64,000 nt of DNA, taken from NCBI GenBank assembly GCA_026004675.1, contig BPJP01000001.1:434001-498000 (forward strand), written 5' to 3'. The stretch comes from Gemmatales bacterium. GTDB taxonomy: Bacteria; Planctomycetota; Planctomycetia; Gemmatales; Gemmataceae. Below the pieces are notes generated by a model. That model worked only from the letters and a program-made list of their open reading frames with translations, made no database searches and was not told the DNA's origin. The position numbers and the translations under genes were made by a program. Numbering within the stretch: position 1 is the stretch's first letter; each line of letters begins with the position of its first letter. Below, piece after piece: positions 25,449 to 34,257 of the stretch.

Positions 25449-27230
25449 ATGTCTCACCGGAATTCGACTGTCATCGGCTTTTGTTTGCTGGCCATCTCGT
25501 TTCTCTTCGCCGTGAGCGGATGCACCAAACCCGCCCCGAAACAAGAATCGAAAAACAACGATCGATTGTTGGCGAAGACACCTGTCACCAGCACGGACGC
25601 CGGCGCACAGCAAAAGTCCAACCACGAAACGCCTGGAAAAGATCAGGCTTCTAAGACACCACCTGCCAAAACAACCAAAATCTCCAAAGATACATCCTCA
25701 AAGAACAAGGAAACGAACGGAAAAGATACATCCTCAAAGAACAAGGGAACGAACGGAAAGAAACCATCCGAAAAGCAAGGACTCAAGTCCTGGCCAATGT
25801 TTGGCGGCACTCCGTTGCGCAACCCCGTCAACCTCAAAGATCAAGGCATCCCGTCCGAGTGGTCCGTCTCCGAAGGAAAACAGAAAAACGTGAAATGGTC
25901 CGCACAACTCGGCACCACTTCCTACGGAGGTCCGATTATTGCGGATGGCAAGATTTTTGTCGGCACAAACAACGGCCATCCTCGCAACCCGGACATTCAG
26001 GGCGATAAAGGCGTGTTGATGTGTTTCCGTCAGTCCGACGGCGCTTTCCTCTGGCAAGCTGTCCATGATAAACTCGCATCCGGACAAGATAACGACTGGC
26101 CCAGACAAGGCATCGCATCCAGCCCCGCTGTCGAAGGAAAACGAGTCTATTACGTCAGCAACCGCTGCGAAGTCGTCTGCGCTGACACTGAAGGGTTTCT
26201 CGACGGCAAGAACGACGGCGTCCAAGACGAAGTGCACAAAGGCAAAACGGACGCCGACATCATTTGGCGACTCGACATGATCAAAGAACTGGGCGTCTAT
26301 CCAAAATTCCTGTCGACCTGTTCTCCTGTGATCGGCGGCGACCTCCTGTTCATCGTGACAGCCAACGGTGTCAATGAAGACTTCAAAGTTGTCAATCCCA
26401 AAGCTCCCAGTTTCATCGCCGTCGACAAACACACCGGCAAAGTCGTCTGGCAGGACAACTCGCCTGGCGATCAGATCATGGAAGGACAATGGGGCAACCC
26501 CGCGTACGTCGAAGTAAACGGTGTCGCGCAAGCCATCTTCCCAGGCGGTGACGGCTGGCTGTACAGTTTCGAAGCAAAAACCGGCAAACTCATCTGGAAA
26601 TTCAACTGTAACCCGCCCAAAGCAGTTTTCAAGCCAGGAGGAGGCGGCGATAAGAACTACTTTTTGTCGACTCCCGTCATCTATGACAACAAATGCTACA
26701 TCGGCGTCGGCCGAAACCCCGACGACGGCAGCGACGCCGGTCATCTCTGGTGCATCGATATCACCAAAAAAGGCGATGTCTCGCCAAAAGACGATAAATT
26801 CAATCCCAAAGACCCGGTTAACAAAGATTCCGCACTCGTCTGGCATGTTGGCGGCAAGATCGACCCGCCGCCGAAGACCATCGGTCGCGAATGGCACTTC
26901 GGGCGAACCCTCAGCACCTGTTGCGTCCACGACGGCCTTGTATATGTCGCCGAACTCGACGGCTACTTCTATTGTTTTGATGCTGCGACCGGCAAACAGT
27001 ATTGGGTTTACGACATGAAAACGTCGACTTGGGGCACCGCCTTGTATGTCGATAACAAAGTTCTTGTTACCACAGAGGAAGGCGACGTCCTCGTCTTCCG
27101 TCCCGGCAAGAAACTGGAAAAAATCGCCGCCAACAACATGGAAGCAGGGCTGAAAAGCACGCCTGTCGTCGTCGACGGCGTGCTCTACATTCTCACCGAT
27201 TCGAAACTATATGCCATCGAAGCGCAATGA
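25449..27230 (+). CDS. PQQ-like beta-propeller lipoprotein, tandem paralogue 2
   Basis: 593 residues from the ATG at 25449; the open frame before it overlaps the previous gene and lacks a signal. Lipobox AVSGC (Cys26). The linker (about residues 40-110) is Lys/Ser/Thr-rich and contains a 36-base direct repeat giving two DTSSKNK-TNGK units. The propeller follows the previous gene closely (WPMFGGTPLRNPVNLKDQGI, YGGPIIADGKIFVGTNNGHP, YYVSNRCEVVCADTEGFLDG, HLWCIDITKKGD). The role is unknown. Its stop overlaps the next ATG by 4 bases (ATGA), so it is translationally coupled to the hydrolase gene. Confidence 0.9.
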   Translation: MSHRNSTVIGFCLLAISFLFAVSGCTKPAPKQESKNNDRLLAKTPVTSTDAGAQQKSNHETPGKDQASKTPPAKTTKISKDTSSKNKETNGKDTSSKNKGTNGKKPSEKQGLKSWPMFGGTPLRNPVNLKDQGIPSEWSVSEGKQKNVKWSAQLGTTSYGGPIIADGKIFVGTNNGHPRNPDIQGDKGVLMCFRQSDGAFLWQAVHDKLASGQDNDWPRQGIASSPAVEGKRVYYVSNRCEVVCADTEGFLDGKNDGVQDEVHKGKTDADIIWRLDMIKELGVYPKFLSTCSPVIGGDLLFIVTANGVNEDFKVVNPKAPSFIAVDKHTGKVVWQDNSPGDQIMEGQWGNPAYVEVNGVAQAIFPGGDGWLYSFEAKTGKLIWKFNCNPPKAVFKPGGGGDKNYFLSTPVIYDNKCYIGVGRNPDDGSDAGHLWCIDITKKGDVSPKDDKFNPKDPVNKDSALVWHVGGKIDPPPKTIGREWHFGRTLSTCCVHDGLVYVAELDGYFYCFDAATGKQYWVYDMKTSTWGTALYVDNKVLVTTEEGDVLVFRPGKKLEKIAANNMEAGLKSTPVVVDGVLYILTDSKLYAIEAQ

Positions 27231-29410
27231 GCATGCGACTGACGACATCGGCTTCCGCTTTGCTGTTCTGTCTGGCGCCGATGCTGTCGGCTGGCGGCCC
27301 ACGTATCCTGCCTGAAGGGAAGTTGCCTGCCGATACCCGTCTCGGTCCCTTGCGCAGCGACCGAGGGCATTTTCCCTTGGTGCCTGCCAAATCGCCCGAA
27401 GAGTGGAGCCAGCGCAAGAAGATCATCCGGCGGCTCATGCTCGTCACGCTAGGCCTTTGGCCCATGCCGAGCAAAACGCCGTTACATCCGGTGATCTATG
27501 GCAAACGGACGGAAGACGACTATATCGTCGAAAAAGTGTATCTGGAAAGTCTGCCTAGCTTTTATCTCACCGGCAATTTGTATCGCCCTAAAAACGCGAA
27601 AGGCAAACGTCCTGGCGTCTTATGCCCGCATGGCCATTGGCCCAATGGCCGGTTCTTCGACGGCGGCGTCGATTGGGTTCGTCGGGAAATCGTCAATGGC
27701 GCCGAACGCTTTGAGCAAGGCGGGCGAAGCCCGATTCAGGCTCGTTGCGTCCAACTTGCCCGAATGGGATGTGTCGTTTTTCTCTACGATATGATCGGTT
27801 TTGGCGATAGTGTGCAAACCCCGCTGCATAAAGCCCACCGCTATTCGCGCGACCGCATCAAACAAAAAGAACCTCCGGAAAAAGGACTGTACAGCATCGA
27901 TGCGGAAAACTGGCTGATCAACATGAAAGGGCTGCACACCTACAATTCGATGCGTGCGCTCGACTTTCTTGCCGGTTTGCCGGACGTGGACCCTGAGCGG
28001 CTTGCTGTCACTGGTTCCAGTGGCGGCGGTACGCAGACATTCATGCTATGTGCCCTTGACGATCGCCCCAAGGTTGCGGTCCCGGCAGTGATCGTCTCTG
28101 CGGTTTCCCAGGGCGGATGCACCTGCGAAAACATCACTGGCCTGCGCTGGCAGTCGAATAACCTCGAGTTCACGGCGATGTTCGCCCCCAAACCTCTTCT
28201 CTTGCTTTCCGCTGACGATCACACCCGCGACATGGAGACGAACGGTTTTCCCGATCTAAAACGCCATTATCAAACGCTCGGCGCCGGTCACAACGTTTCT
28301 CATGCGCCGCTCACCCAATTTCCCCACAACTTCAACGCTGTCAGCCGAACGCGGATGTACCACTGGCTCAACAAACACTTGAAGCTCGGCATCCCGGAAC
28401 CGATTTTGGAACGTGATTACCATCGCTTGAACGAACAAGAATTATCTGTATGGGATAAGGAACATCCTCGCCCAACCAATGGGTTCGACTTCGAACTTCG
28501 ACTCATCGAATGGTTGAAAGCCGACGCCCGAAAACAAATCGGAGCATTGCAACCGAACAGCCACGCCAATTGGAATCGGTTTCGCGAAATGGTCGGCGGC
28601 GCTTTTGACGTCCTGATCGGGCAACGTGTGCCGACACCCGAGCAGATCACCTTTACGACGGTTCGAAAAACGAAACGAGGCCGCATTCAAGAAGAACTCG
28701 GTCTGCTCAGGCATCGCACACACGAAAAGCAGACGGCGGAAAACCCTTGCGTTGTCCTGGCGCCAGCCCACCCCAGAGGCAGCGTCATCTGGATCGATCC
28801 TGCCGGTAAGTCAGGGTTGTTCGATGATAAAGGCGAACTCACAACCGAAGTCAGCCAACTATTAAAGCATGGCTTCCGGGTGCTGGCAGCCGACTTATAT
28901 CTTCAAGGTGAGTTTCTCCACGATCCGGACAAGCCCGTACAAGCCCGGTGGCTGGACGGAGAGAAAGGCCACCCTGGGGTAACCTATTGTTACAACCAGA
29001 CGATTTTTGCCCGCCGCGTACACGACATTCTTGCCTTGATCGCGCTGGCGAAAAAGCTGGGAAGTGAAGAAATTGATTTGCTCGGCGTGGGTCGGGCAGG
29101 ACCACTCGTCGCTGCCGCCGCAGCCCAGGCGCGAGAACATATCCACCGCGCCGCCTACGACACGGTTGGCTTCCGCTTCGCGAGTGTGAAAAATCCCTAT
29201 TCGCCGAACTTTTTGCCCGGTGCCGTCAAGTATGGCGATCTCCCTGCCTTGATCGCTTTGGCCGCTCCCGTGAAAGTGCAAATCGCTGGCGAAAAGCATG
29301 CTCCATCACTTGCACAACTCGCCTATACAACTCTTCATGCCGAGCGAAATCTCCACGTCCTACCCAAGGGGAACCTGAAGGCTGCCATCCGCTTCCTCGC
29401 GGCCAAATAG
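27227..29410 (+). CDS. Secreted alpha/beta hydrolase (acetyl xylan esterase-like), two hydrolase-like halves
   Basis: 727 residues. A short signal peptide (ALLFCLAPMLSAGG) is followed by an alpha/beta hydrolase half with LTGNLYRPKNAKGKRPGVL, an oxyanion-region PHGHWPNGRF and the nucleophile elbow VTGSSGGGTQT (Ser near residue 264). The second half (about residues 480-727) again has hydrolase-like strands (CVVLAPAHPRGSVIWIDPAG, FRVLAADLYLQGEF, IDLLGVGRAGPLVAAAAA) but with Gly-Val-Gly-Arg-Ala in place of a GxSxG serine, so it looks catalytically dead. Secreted planctomycete proteins of this kind are annotated as acetyl xylan esterases. The 4-base overlap with the propeller gene implies a shared envelope task. 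Confidence 0.82.
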   Translation: MSMRLTTSASALLFCLAPMLSAGGPRILPEGKLPADTRLGPLRSDRGHFPLVPAKSPEEWSQRKKIIRRLMLVTLGLWPMPSKTPLHPVIYGKRTEDDYIVEKVYLESLPSFYLTGNLYRPKNAKGKRPGVLCPHGHWPNGRFFDGGVDWVRREIVNGAERFEQGGRSPIQARCVQLARMGCVVFLYDMIGFGDSVQTPLHKAHRYSRDRIKQKEPPEKGLYSIDAENWLINMKGLHTYNSMRALDFLAGLPDVDPERLAVTGSSGGGTQTFMLCALDDRPKVAVPAVIVSAVSQGGCTCENITGLRWQSNNLEFTAMFAPKPLLLLSADDHTRDMETNGFPDLKRHYQTLGAGHNVSHAPLTQFPHNFNAVSRTRMYHWLNKHLKLGIPEPILERDYHRLNEQELSVWDKEHPRPTNGFDFELRLIEWLKADARKQIGALQPNSHANWNRFREMVGGAFDVLIGQRVPTPEQITFTTVRKTKRGRIQEELGLLRHRTHEKQTAENPCVVLAPAHPRGSVIWIDPAGKSGLFDDKGELTTEVSQLLKHGFRVLAADLYLQGEFLHDPDKPVQARWLDGEKGHPGVTYCYNQTIFARRVHDILALIALAKKLGSEEIDLLGVGRAGPLVAAAAAQAREHIHRAAYDTVGFRFASVKNPYSPNFLPGAVKYGDLPALIALAAPVKVQIAGEKHAPSLAQLAYTTLHAERNLHVLPKGNLKAAIRFLAAK

Positions 29411-29478
29411 CCTCCGTCGCTTTATCTCTCGTGCGTGATCCCTTAAAATGCGTATGCCCTGTGTATTGATCATGTGGA

Positions 29479-30645
29479 ATGGCCGTGGATTTCGTCGATT
29501 TCGAAACGCTGAGTTTGAAAAACGCCCGCGAAATGGCGTTGGCTCTTTTTGAAGAGTCGGGCGATGCTCTTTTTCTATTCGACCCCGAATCGGAAATCAT
29601 CCTCAACGCCAATCCGATCGCACAACGGCTGTCCGGTTTTTCGTACGAAGAACTGATCGGATCCCGGCTCCCCCATTTCATTCGTTCCGATGAACATGGC
29701 GGTCTTTCGCAGTTGCGACGCGCCTACAGAACGACCGGTTTCTTCCATTCCCGTTCCGGATTCTGGCTCAGACAGAAACGACAAGGTTGGACATCCGTCA
29801 ATGTTACGGTCAGTCGCCTGCACCTGGAATCGCAAACGCTGGCTTTGCTGGTCGCCCGCGATCATTCCGAGTACAAACGCGAGGAAGAATCGCTGCGCAA
29901 AGCGCGGGATGAACTCGAAGAACAGATCCAACAACAGACGGAAGAATTGATCCGCATCAAAGAAGCACTGCGTTCGGAGAAATACACGCTCGAACAAGTG
30001 CGCAGCTTGTCCGGTCATCTGCAAGCCGTTCGCGAACAGGAACGCACTCGAATCGCCCGCGAGTTGCACGATGAACTGGGGCAGGCATTAACGGGGTTGA
30101 AACTGGACATCGTTTGGATTCGCAACCGCTTGGCTAAACTTGGCGAACCAGCAACGATCCTGGCGGAGAAAGCGCAAGCGATGGCGAACGTCATCGACAA
30201 CACGATCCAGACGGTTCGCCGTATCACCACAGAACTGCGACCTGGCGTTTTGGACAGCCTCGGTTTATTGCCTGCAATCGAGTGGCTGGTGCAGGATTTT
30301 GAAAAGCGATCAGGCATTTCCTGCTCCCTCAAAGCCGGCGAGATCCCGTCCGCCATCGACTCGGAACGCATTACCGCACTGTTCAGGATTTTGCAGGAAT
30401 CTTTGACAAACGTCGCCCGGCACGCGCAGGCTTCCAAAGTAGAAGTTAGAATAGGGAAGCAGGGAAATTCGATCCTATTAGAAGTGGAAGACGATGGCCG
30501 CGGTTTCCAGCCCGAAGATATCGTTAAACCGGCAGCGTTCGGTTTGCTTGGCATGCGCGAACGAGCTGAAATGGCGGGCGGAACGTTCGACTTGCTTCCC
30601 CTGCCCAAAGGGACTCGGGCCGTTGCCTGTATTCCTGTAAGGTGA
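29479..30645 (+). CDS. PAS-domain sensor histidine kinase, NarL/HisKA_3 type, soluble
   Basis: 388 residues with no transmembrane segment. A PAS domain covers about residues 18-130 (GDALFLFDPESEIILNANP), a coiled coil about 132-180, and the HisKA_3 dimerisation box has ERTRIARELHDELGQALTGL with phospho-acceptor His197. The HATPase domain shows NVARHAQASKVEV, EDDGRGFQ and GLLGMRERAEMAGG. It autophosphorylates and passes phosphate to the response regulator encoded directly downstream. The signal is probably cytoplasmic, sensed by PAS; no haem- or flavin-binding residues were recognised. The stop lies 8 bases before the regulator ATG. Confidence 0.93.
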   Translation: MAVDFVDFETLSLKNAREMALALFEESGDALFLFDPESEIILNANPIAQRLSGFSYEELIGSRLPHFIRSDEHGGLSQLRRAYRTTGFFHSRSGFWLRQKRQGWTSVNVTVSRLHLESQTLALLVARDHSEYKREEESLRKARDELEEQIQQQTEELIRIKEALRSEKYTLEQVRSLSGHLQAVREQERTRIARELHDELGQALTGLKLDIVWIRNRLAKLGEPATILAEKAQAMANVIDNTIQTVRRITTELRPGVLDSLGLLPAIEWLVQDFEKRSGISCSLKAGEIPSAIDSERITALFRILQESLTNVARHAQASKVEVRIGKQGNSILLEVEDDGRGFQPEDIVKPAAFGLLGMRERAEMAGGTFDLLPLPKGTRAVACIPVR

Positions 30646-30653
30646 GCAGAGCC

Positions 30654-31283
30654 ATGATCCGGATTCTGATTGCCGACGACCATCCCGTCGTGCGTAGCGG
30701 CATCAAACAGATTCTCAGCGATGAAGAGGACCTGACCGTTCTTGGCGAAGCGGAAAACGACAAAGAAGTTCTCCAACTCATCCGCACGCAAGAATGGGAT
30801 GTGTTGATTCTGGATTTGAACATGCCAGGGCGAAACGGTTTGGACATTTTGCAGGAAGTAAAGAGACTAAAGCCTCACCTTCCCGTTCTTGTTCTGAGCA
30901 TGCATGCCGAAGACCAAATCGCCTTGCGTGTCATCCGGGCCGGTGCGGCAGGCTATTTGAACAAGGAGTGCGCTCCGGAAAAGCTTGTCGAAGCCATTCG
31001 CAAAGTCCACACCGGCAGTCGCTACGTGAGCGAAGCTGTCGCCAACCAATTGGCCAGGCTGGTTGCCGGTGGCAAGGAGAAGGCGCCGCACGAGCTTCTC
31101 AGCGACCGCGAATACCAGGTCATGTGCTTGCTTGCCTCCGGAAAAACGCTTTCCGAAGTAGCTGAAACGTTAAAACTCAGCGTCAAAACAATCAGTACCT
31201 ATCGCGCGCGCATCCTGGAAAAAATGAACCTCAGCAGCAACGCCGCCCTGACTTATTATGCCATCCGCAACGAATTGGTATAA
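30654..31283 (+). CDS. NarL/FixJ-family response regulator
   Basis: 209 residues from the ATG at 30654 (AAGGTGA about 8 bases upstream; a GTG at 30642 is less likely). The receiver domain has the acidic pair DD (residues 8-9), phospho-acceptor Asp54 in LILDLNMPG, and Lys in the LNKE segment. The LuxR-type HTH at about 145-205 contains LSDREYQVMCLLASGKTLSE and LKLSVKTISTYRARILEKMN. Partner of the upstream kinase; target genes are not evident. As a NarL-type activator it works with sigma-70-type promoters and is not a sigma-54 activator for the nearby rpoN product. Confidence 0.95.
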   Translation: MIRILIADDHPVVRSGIKQILSDEEDLTVLGEAENDKEVLQLIRTQEWDVLILDLNMPGRNGLDILQEVKRLKPHLPVLVLSMHAEDQIALRVIRAGAAGYLNKECAPEKLVEAIRKVHTGSRYVSEAVANQLARLVAGGKEKAPHELLSDREYQVMCLLASGKTLSEVAETLKLSVKTISTYRARILEKMNLSSNAALTYYAIRNELV

Positions 31284-31359
31284 GACCAGGGCGGCATCTC
31301 CAAGGCAACCGGTCCATTTTGTCTATCCCCTGTTCCGAAGGGCACGCCCTGTTCGCGTG

Positions 31360-32865
31360 TCAGTTTTCCGGCACCGATGCGCGCGGCACGACGCTCACGA
31401 TCTTTGCTTTCGGTTTGGACATATTGAGAACCACTGGCTGGCTGGTTTCACAACGGGTAGTGTTGCCAGCCTGATCGCTAACCTCCAACCGAATGAAGAC
31501 GGGTCCTTGCAATTTTGTGGCTGGCTTCCAATGAAAGCGGCCGGAATTGGAAATTCCCAGAGCGATGGGAGTCCACGGCCCCTGGCGATCGGAAGCGTAA
31601 TACAAGTTGACCGGATTCGGCTGCAAATTCTTGTCGGCAGCGGTCCAGGTGATACGCAACTCCGGGTATTGTGACGCGTTAAAAACCGGACGGACGAGTA
31701 GCAACTGCGCCACCGGTCGCGTACTATCCACTTCGATCCAACAATCCGGTTGGCAGCCCGATTTGGGGACGCTCCCCCCCTCGCCATTGCCGTTCTGCAC
31801 AACGAGACTGATGCCATACAGGCCGTCGCCGGGCAATGCGAAGGATACCGGACTTTTCAAGTCGGGGTCATCGCAAAGCAGATTCCACGTGCGTCCCTCG
31901 TCCCGAGTCCACCATACTTCGATTTTGCCGATGCCACTCGGCCCTGTATCCTGAAGTTCATACGCCATCGATACTTGATGATGGGGAACGATCATCAGCG
32001 GGGAGTTGCCGGCAGCAGCGGACTTCGCTGAACGGGTCTCCGGGGCTTCAGTTTCGGAGACGAGCGGCTTCGATTCGTGAATGGCATGCGACAAAGGATT
32101 GGGCGGCGTTTGCTTGATCGACTCTTTTCGGACCACGTGTTTCGCTTGTTGCACGGAAGTTTTTTCGTGTGTTGCCGCATCGATAATGTGCTCGGCTTTG
32201 TTGCCGGCCAGGTCAAAAACGGTGGCGCGCAAGGTGCCGCTCAGCACGACGGGGTCCGGAACGAAAAAGAAGCCCGGTTTGGCCGGATGCCGTTTCAGCG
32301 GTTGCCATGATTGATCATGACGCAAGTATTCGAGTCTGGTCTTGTGGATATCCGGATTCTGGTCTCGGATCTCGCAATGAAACAGGATCTCGCCACTGGG
32401 TGAAGTCACAGAATGAATTTCGCAATCGGGGGCTTGGGAATCGACGACGACGATCAAACCAGGCATCTCTTGAGTCAGGTCGGCAGGGTGCTGCACACCG
32501 TCCTTATCCACAGTGGCGACGACAAACCAGTATTCGCCATCATGTGGAACCTTGAAAACAAACGGATCCACCCTCCATTCCGCTTTCTTGGCATTTCGGT
32601 CGGTGCCGAGAGGTTGGCTCCTGGTCGGCGTCATAAACTGCTTTGGCTGCCAGGTCCCCTTGGGACCTTCTTTCACGTATAAAACGATTTCACTCAAACG
32701 ACCGATTTCTTGTTGATCGACTGACACGGGCAGCTGGAACACGCTTCGCCGAGTGTAGATTTTTTTGGGCAACGGATCGACAGGGGCACGTGCTTGAACG
32801 GCAGCCCCCAGGGCAAACAATCCGGACAGAAAGGCAATCGCCAGCAGCCGATTCCGTGTGATCAC
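31360..32865 (-). CDS. Secreted protein of unknown function with Ig-like segments
   Basis: 501 residues. The start is a GTG at 32865 with a strong GGGAGGGGG region upstream and a clear signal peptide (LLAIAFLSGLFALGAAVQA). The body is beta-rich, with repeated fibronectin/Ig-like features: EWRVDPFVFKVPHDGEYWFVV, LRATVFDLAGNKAEH and IRLEVSDQAGNTT. A low-complexity Ser/Glu/Lys linker covers about residues 240-300. DLAGN/DQAGN segments are common in bacterial Ig-like repeats. No catalytic motif was seen. It is convergent with the response regulator and may form a two-gene set with the lipoprotein at 33039. Confidence 0.8.
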   Translation of the reverse strand: MITRNRLLAIAFLSGLFALGAAVQARAPVDPLPKKIYTRRSVFQLPVSVDQQEIGRLSEIVLYVKEGPKGTWQPKQFMTPTRSQPLGTDRNAKKAEWRVDPFVFKVPHDGEYWFVVATVDKDGVQHPADLTQEMPGLIVVVDSQAPDCEIHSVTSPSGEILFHCEIRDQNPDIHKTRLEYLRHDQSWQPLKRHPAKPGFFFVPDPVVLSGTLRATVFDLAGNKAEHIIDAATHEKTSVQQAKHVVRKESIKQTPPNPLSHAIHESKPLVSETEAPETRSAKSAAAGNSPLMIVPHHQVSMAYELQDTGPSGIGKIEVWWTRDEGRTWNLLCDDPDLKSPVSFALPGDGLYGISLVVQNGNGEGGSVPKSGCQPDCWIEVDSTRPVAQLLLVRPVFNASQYPELRITWTAADKNLQPNPVNLYYASDRQGPWTPIALGISNSGRFHWKPATKLQGPVFIRLEVSDQAGNTTRCETSQPVVLNMSKPKAKIVSVVPRASVPEN

Positions 32866-33038
32866 GATTTCCCCCTCCCCCTATCACTTTTTTCCGAGCC
32901 AATGCAGGACCGACATCGACAGATGTTCTCACAGCCTGCCATGTTTGCTGTAGCATGTTGGCCGGTCTTTGCCATTTCGATGAAACCACTGACCGTCTTC
33001 CGAGTCAGCCGATTCGCTCAAAGAAATGCCAACCCCCG

Positions 33039-34076
33039 TCAGCGTCTTATCGGAGCTGCCGCGCTTGTCTCATTGACAATTCGAAAACGAAGCGCTTTTT
33101 CCACGACGCTACTCGTCGGCTCATCCGTGACGCGAATCCAGAGTGAATAGGTTCCGGTCGGCAAATCCGGCAAACAGAATTGGTAATGGTCGAAATAGTC
33201 GTGTCGGGTTGTTCGACTTAAGTCGGGACGCTCCCTTTGAAAGTCTTGCGTCCAAACCACTTGTCCGGTCTCGTCGCTGATTTCAGCCCGGCCGGTAAGT
33301 CGTGTCGTAAAGTACCGTTCGCCCTCAGTCGTTTTCTCTTCGAGCGAAGTAAAGTTTTTCACTTCGACATATACATGCACCAATTCCCCTGCCCGGAACG
33401 AATAATCCGCTGGCAACGGTTCGTAAACACCGAATGTCTCAATACGACGACAGAAACACATCGTCGTAATATCTAATTCTTTTCGCTCTTCTGGCTCTGG
33501 CGCAACGAGCAGTTCTTTAAGTTGTTCCAGCAAACCGTCCTTTTGTGGATCATTTGGCGTGACCTCGGAAGTGGTCAAGTGCGCCACCAGCGGAAGCAAG
33601 CATGCCAGCAACTCTCGATATTGGGGGGGGAATTCGGCTAGCGTGGCTTCCGCTTCCTCCGGGCAATTCTCCAGATAACAGCGCAGGGCTTTGACGGTCG
33701 GGTTTTCAGGTTTTTCCGGAGGCGCCCCGCTAGCCTCGGGTGCCTGCGGCAAACGCGTCGGCGGCGCCGGCGGTCCTATCTCGCCGTCGATCCCGTACTC
33801 CTCTCTGTCGGGAACAGGCAACAGGCTTGTTCGTTTGATTTCCGGGTTCCTCTTGACCAACGAAATCTCCGGAGCAGGCAACTGGTGATATGGTGAAGAT
33901 TTGGTTGCGCTAGCGGCTTGCCGACGATCAGCCTCGAGGTTTGCTAATTGCGATCTGGCTGATACGTCGCCAGGGGAATGTCCCGCCACATCGAAACGGC
34001 CGACATTCGCAGTATGGCTGCATCCTGTCGCCAACACACCCACAACCAGGGCCCGCATCCAGCCGCCCTTGATCAT
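33039..34076 (-). CDS. Lipoprotein of unknown function
   Basis: 345 residues. ATG at 34076 with GAGG 6 bases upstream; ATG at 34058 is an alternative. Lipobox LATGC (Cys19). Residues about 40-125 are Pro/Glu/Ala-rich and probably disordered. A helical part containing LRCYLENCPEEAEATLAEFP follows, then a beta-rich C-terminal domain (GELVHVYVEVKNFTSLEEKT, GTYSLWIRVTDEPTSSVVEK). Similar C-terminal domains occur in planctomycete hypothetical lipoproteins, judging from general memory; I cannot name a family. It lies 173 bases upstream of the secreted Ig-like protein gene on the same strand and downstream of rpoN. Confidence 0.75.
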   Translation of the reverse strand: MIKGGWMRALVVGVLATGCSHTANVGRFDVAGHSPGDVSARSQLANLEADRRQAASATKSSPYHQLPAPEISLVKRNPEIKRTSLLPVPDREEYGIDGEIGPPAPPTRLPQAPEASGAPPEKPENPTVKALRCYLENCPEEAEATLAEFPPQYRELLACLLPLVAHLTTSEVTPNDPQKDGLLEQLKELLVAPEPEERKELDITTMCFCRRIETFGVYEPLPADYSFRAGELVHVYVEVKNFTSLEEKTTEGERYFTTRLTGRAEISDETGQVVWTQDFQRERPDLSRTTRHDYFDHYQFCLPDLPTGTYSLWIRVTDEPTSSVVEKALRFRIVNETSAAAPIRR

Positions 34077-34257
34077 CCTTGACCTCTTTCTTCCCGGTTT
34101 TCGCCACCATTAGCGCAATGGGGGCGGGACCATATTCTTTCTCGCATGGCGTGTCAAGGCCTTCTGACTTTTTCGTTCTCGCTTTGGCGCAGACCAGGCA
34201 AGAGAATAACCACGCTGTAGCCTGGCATGGCTGCTAACACAAGCCTCAGGCCAACGA

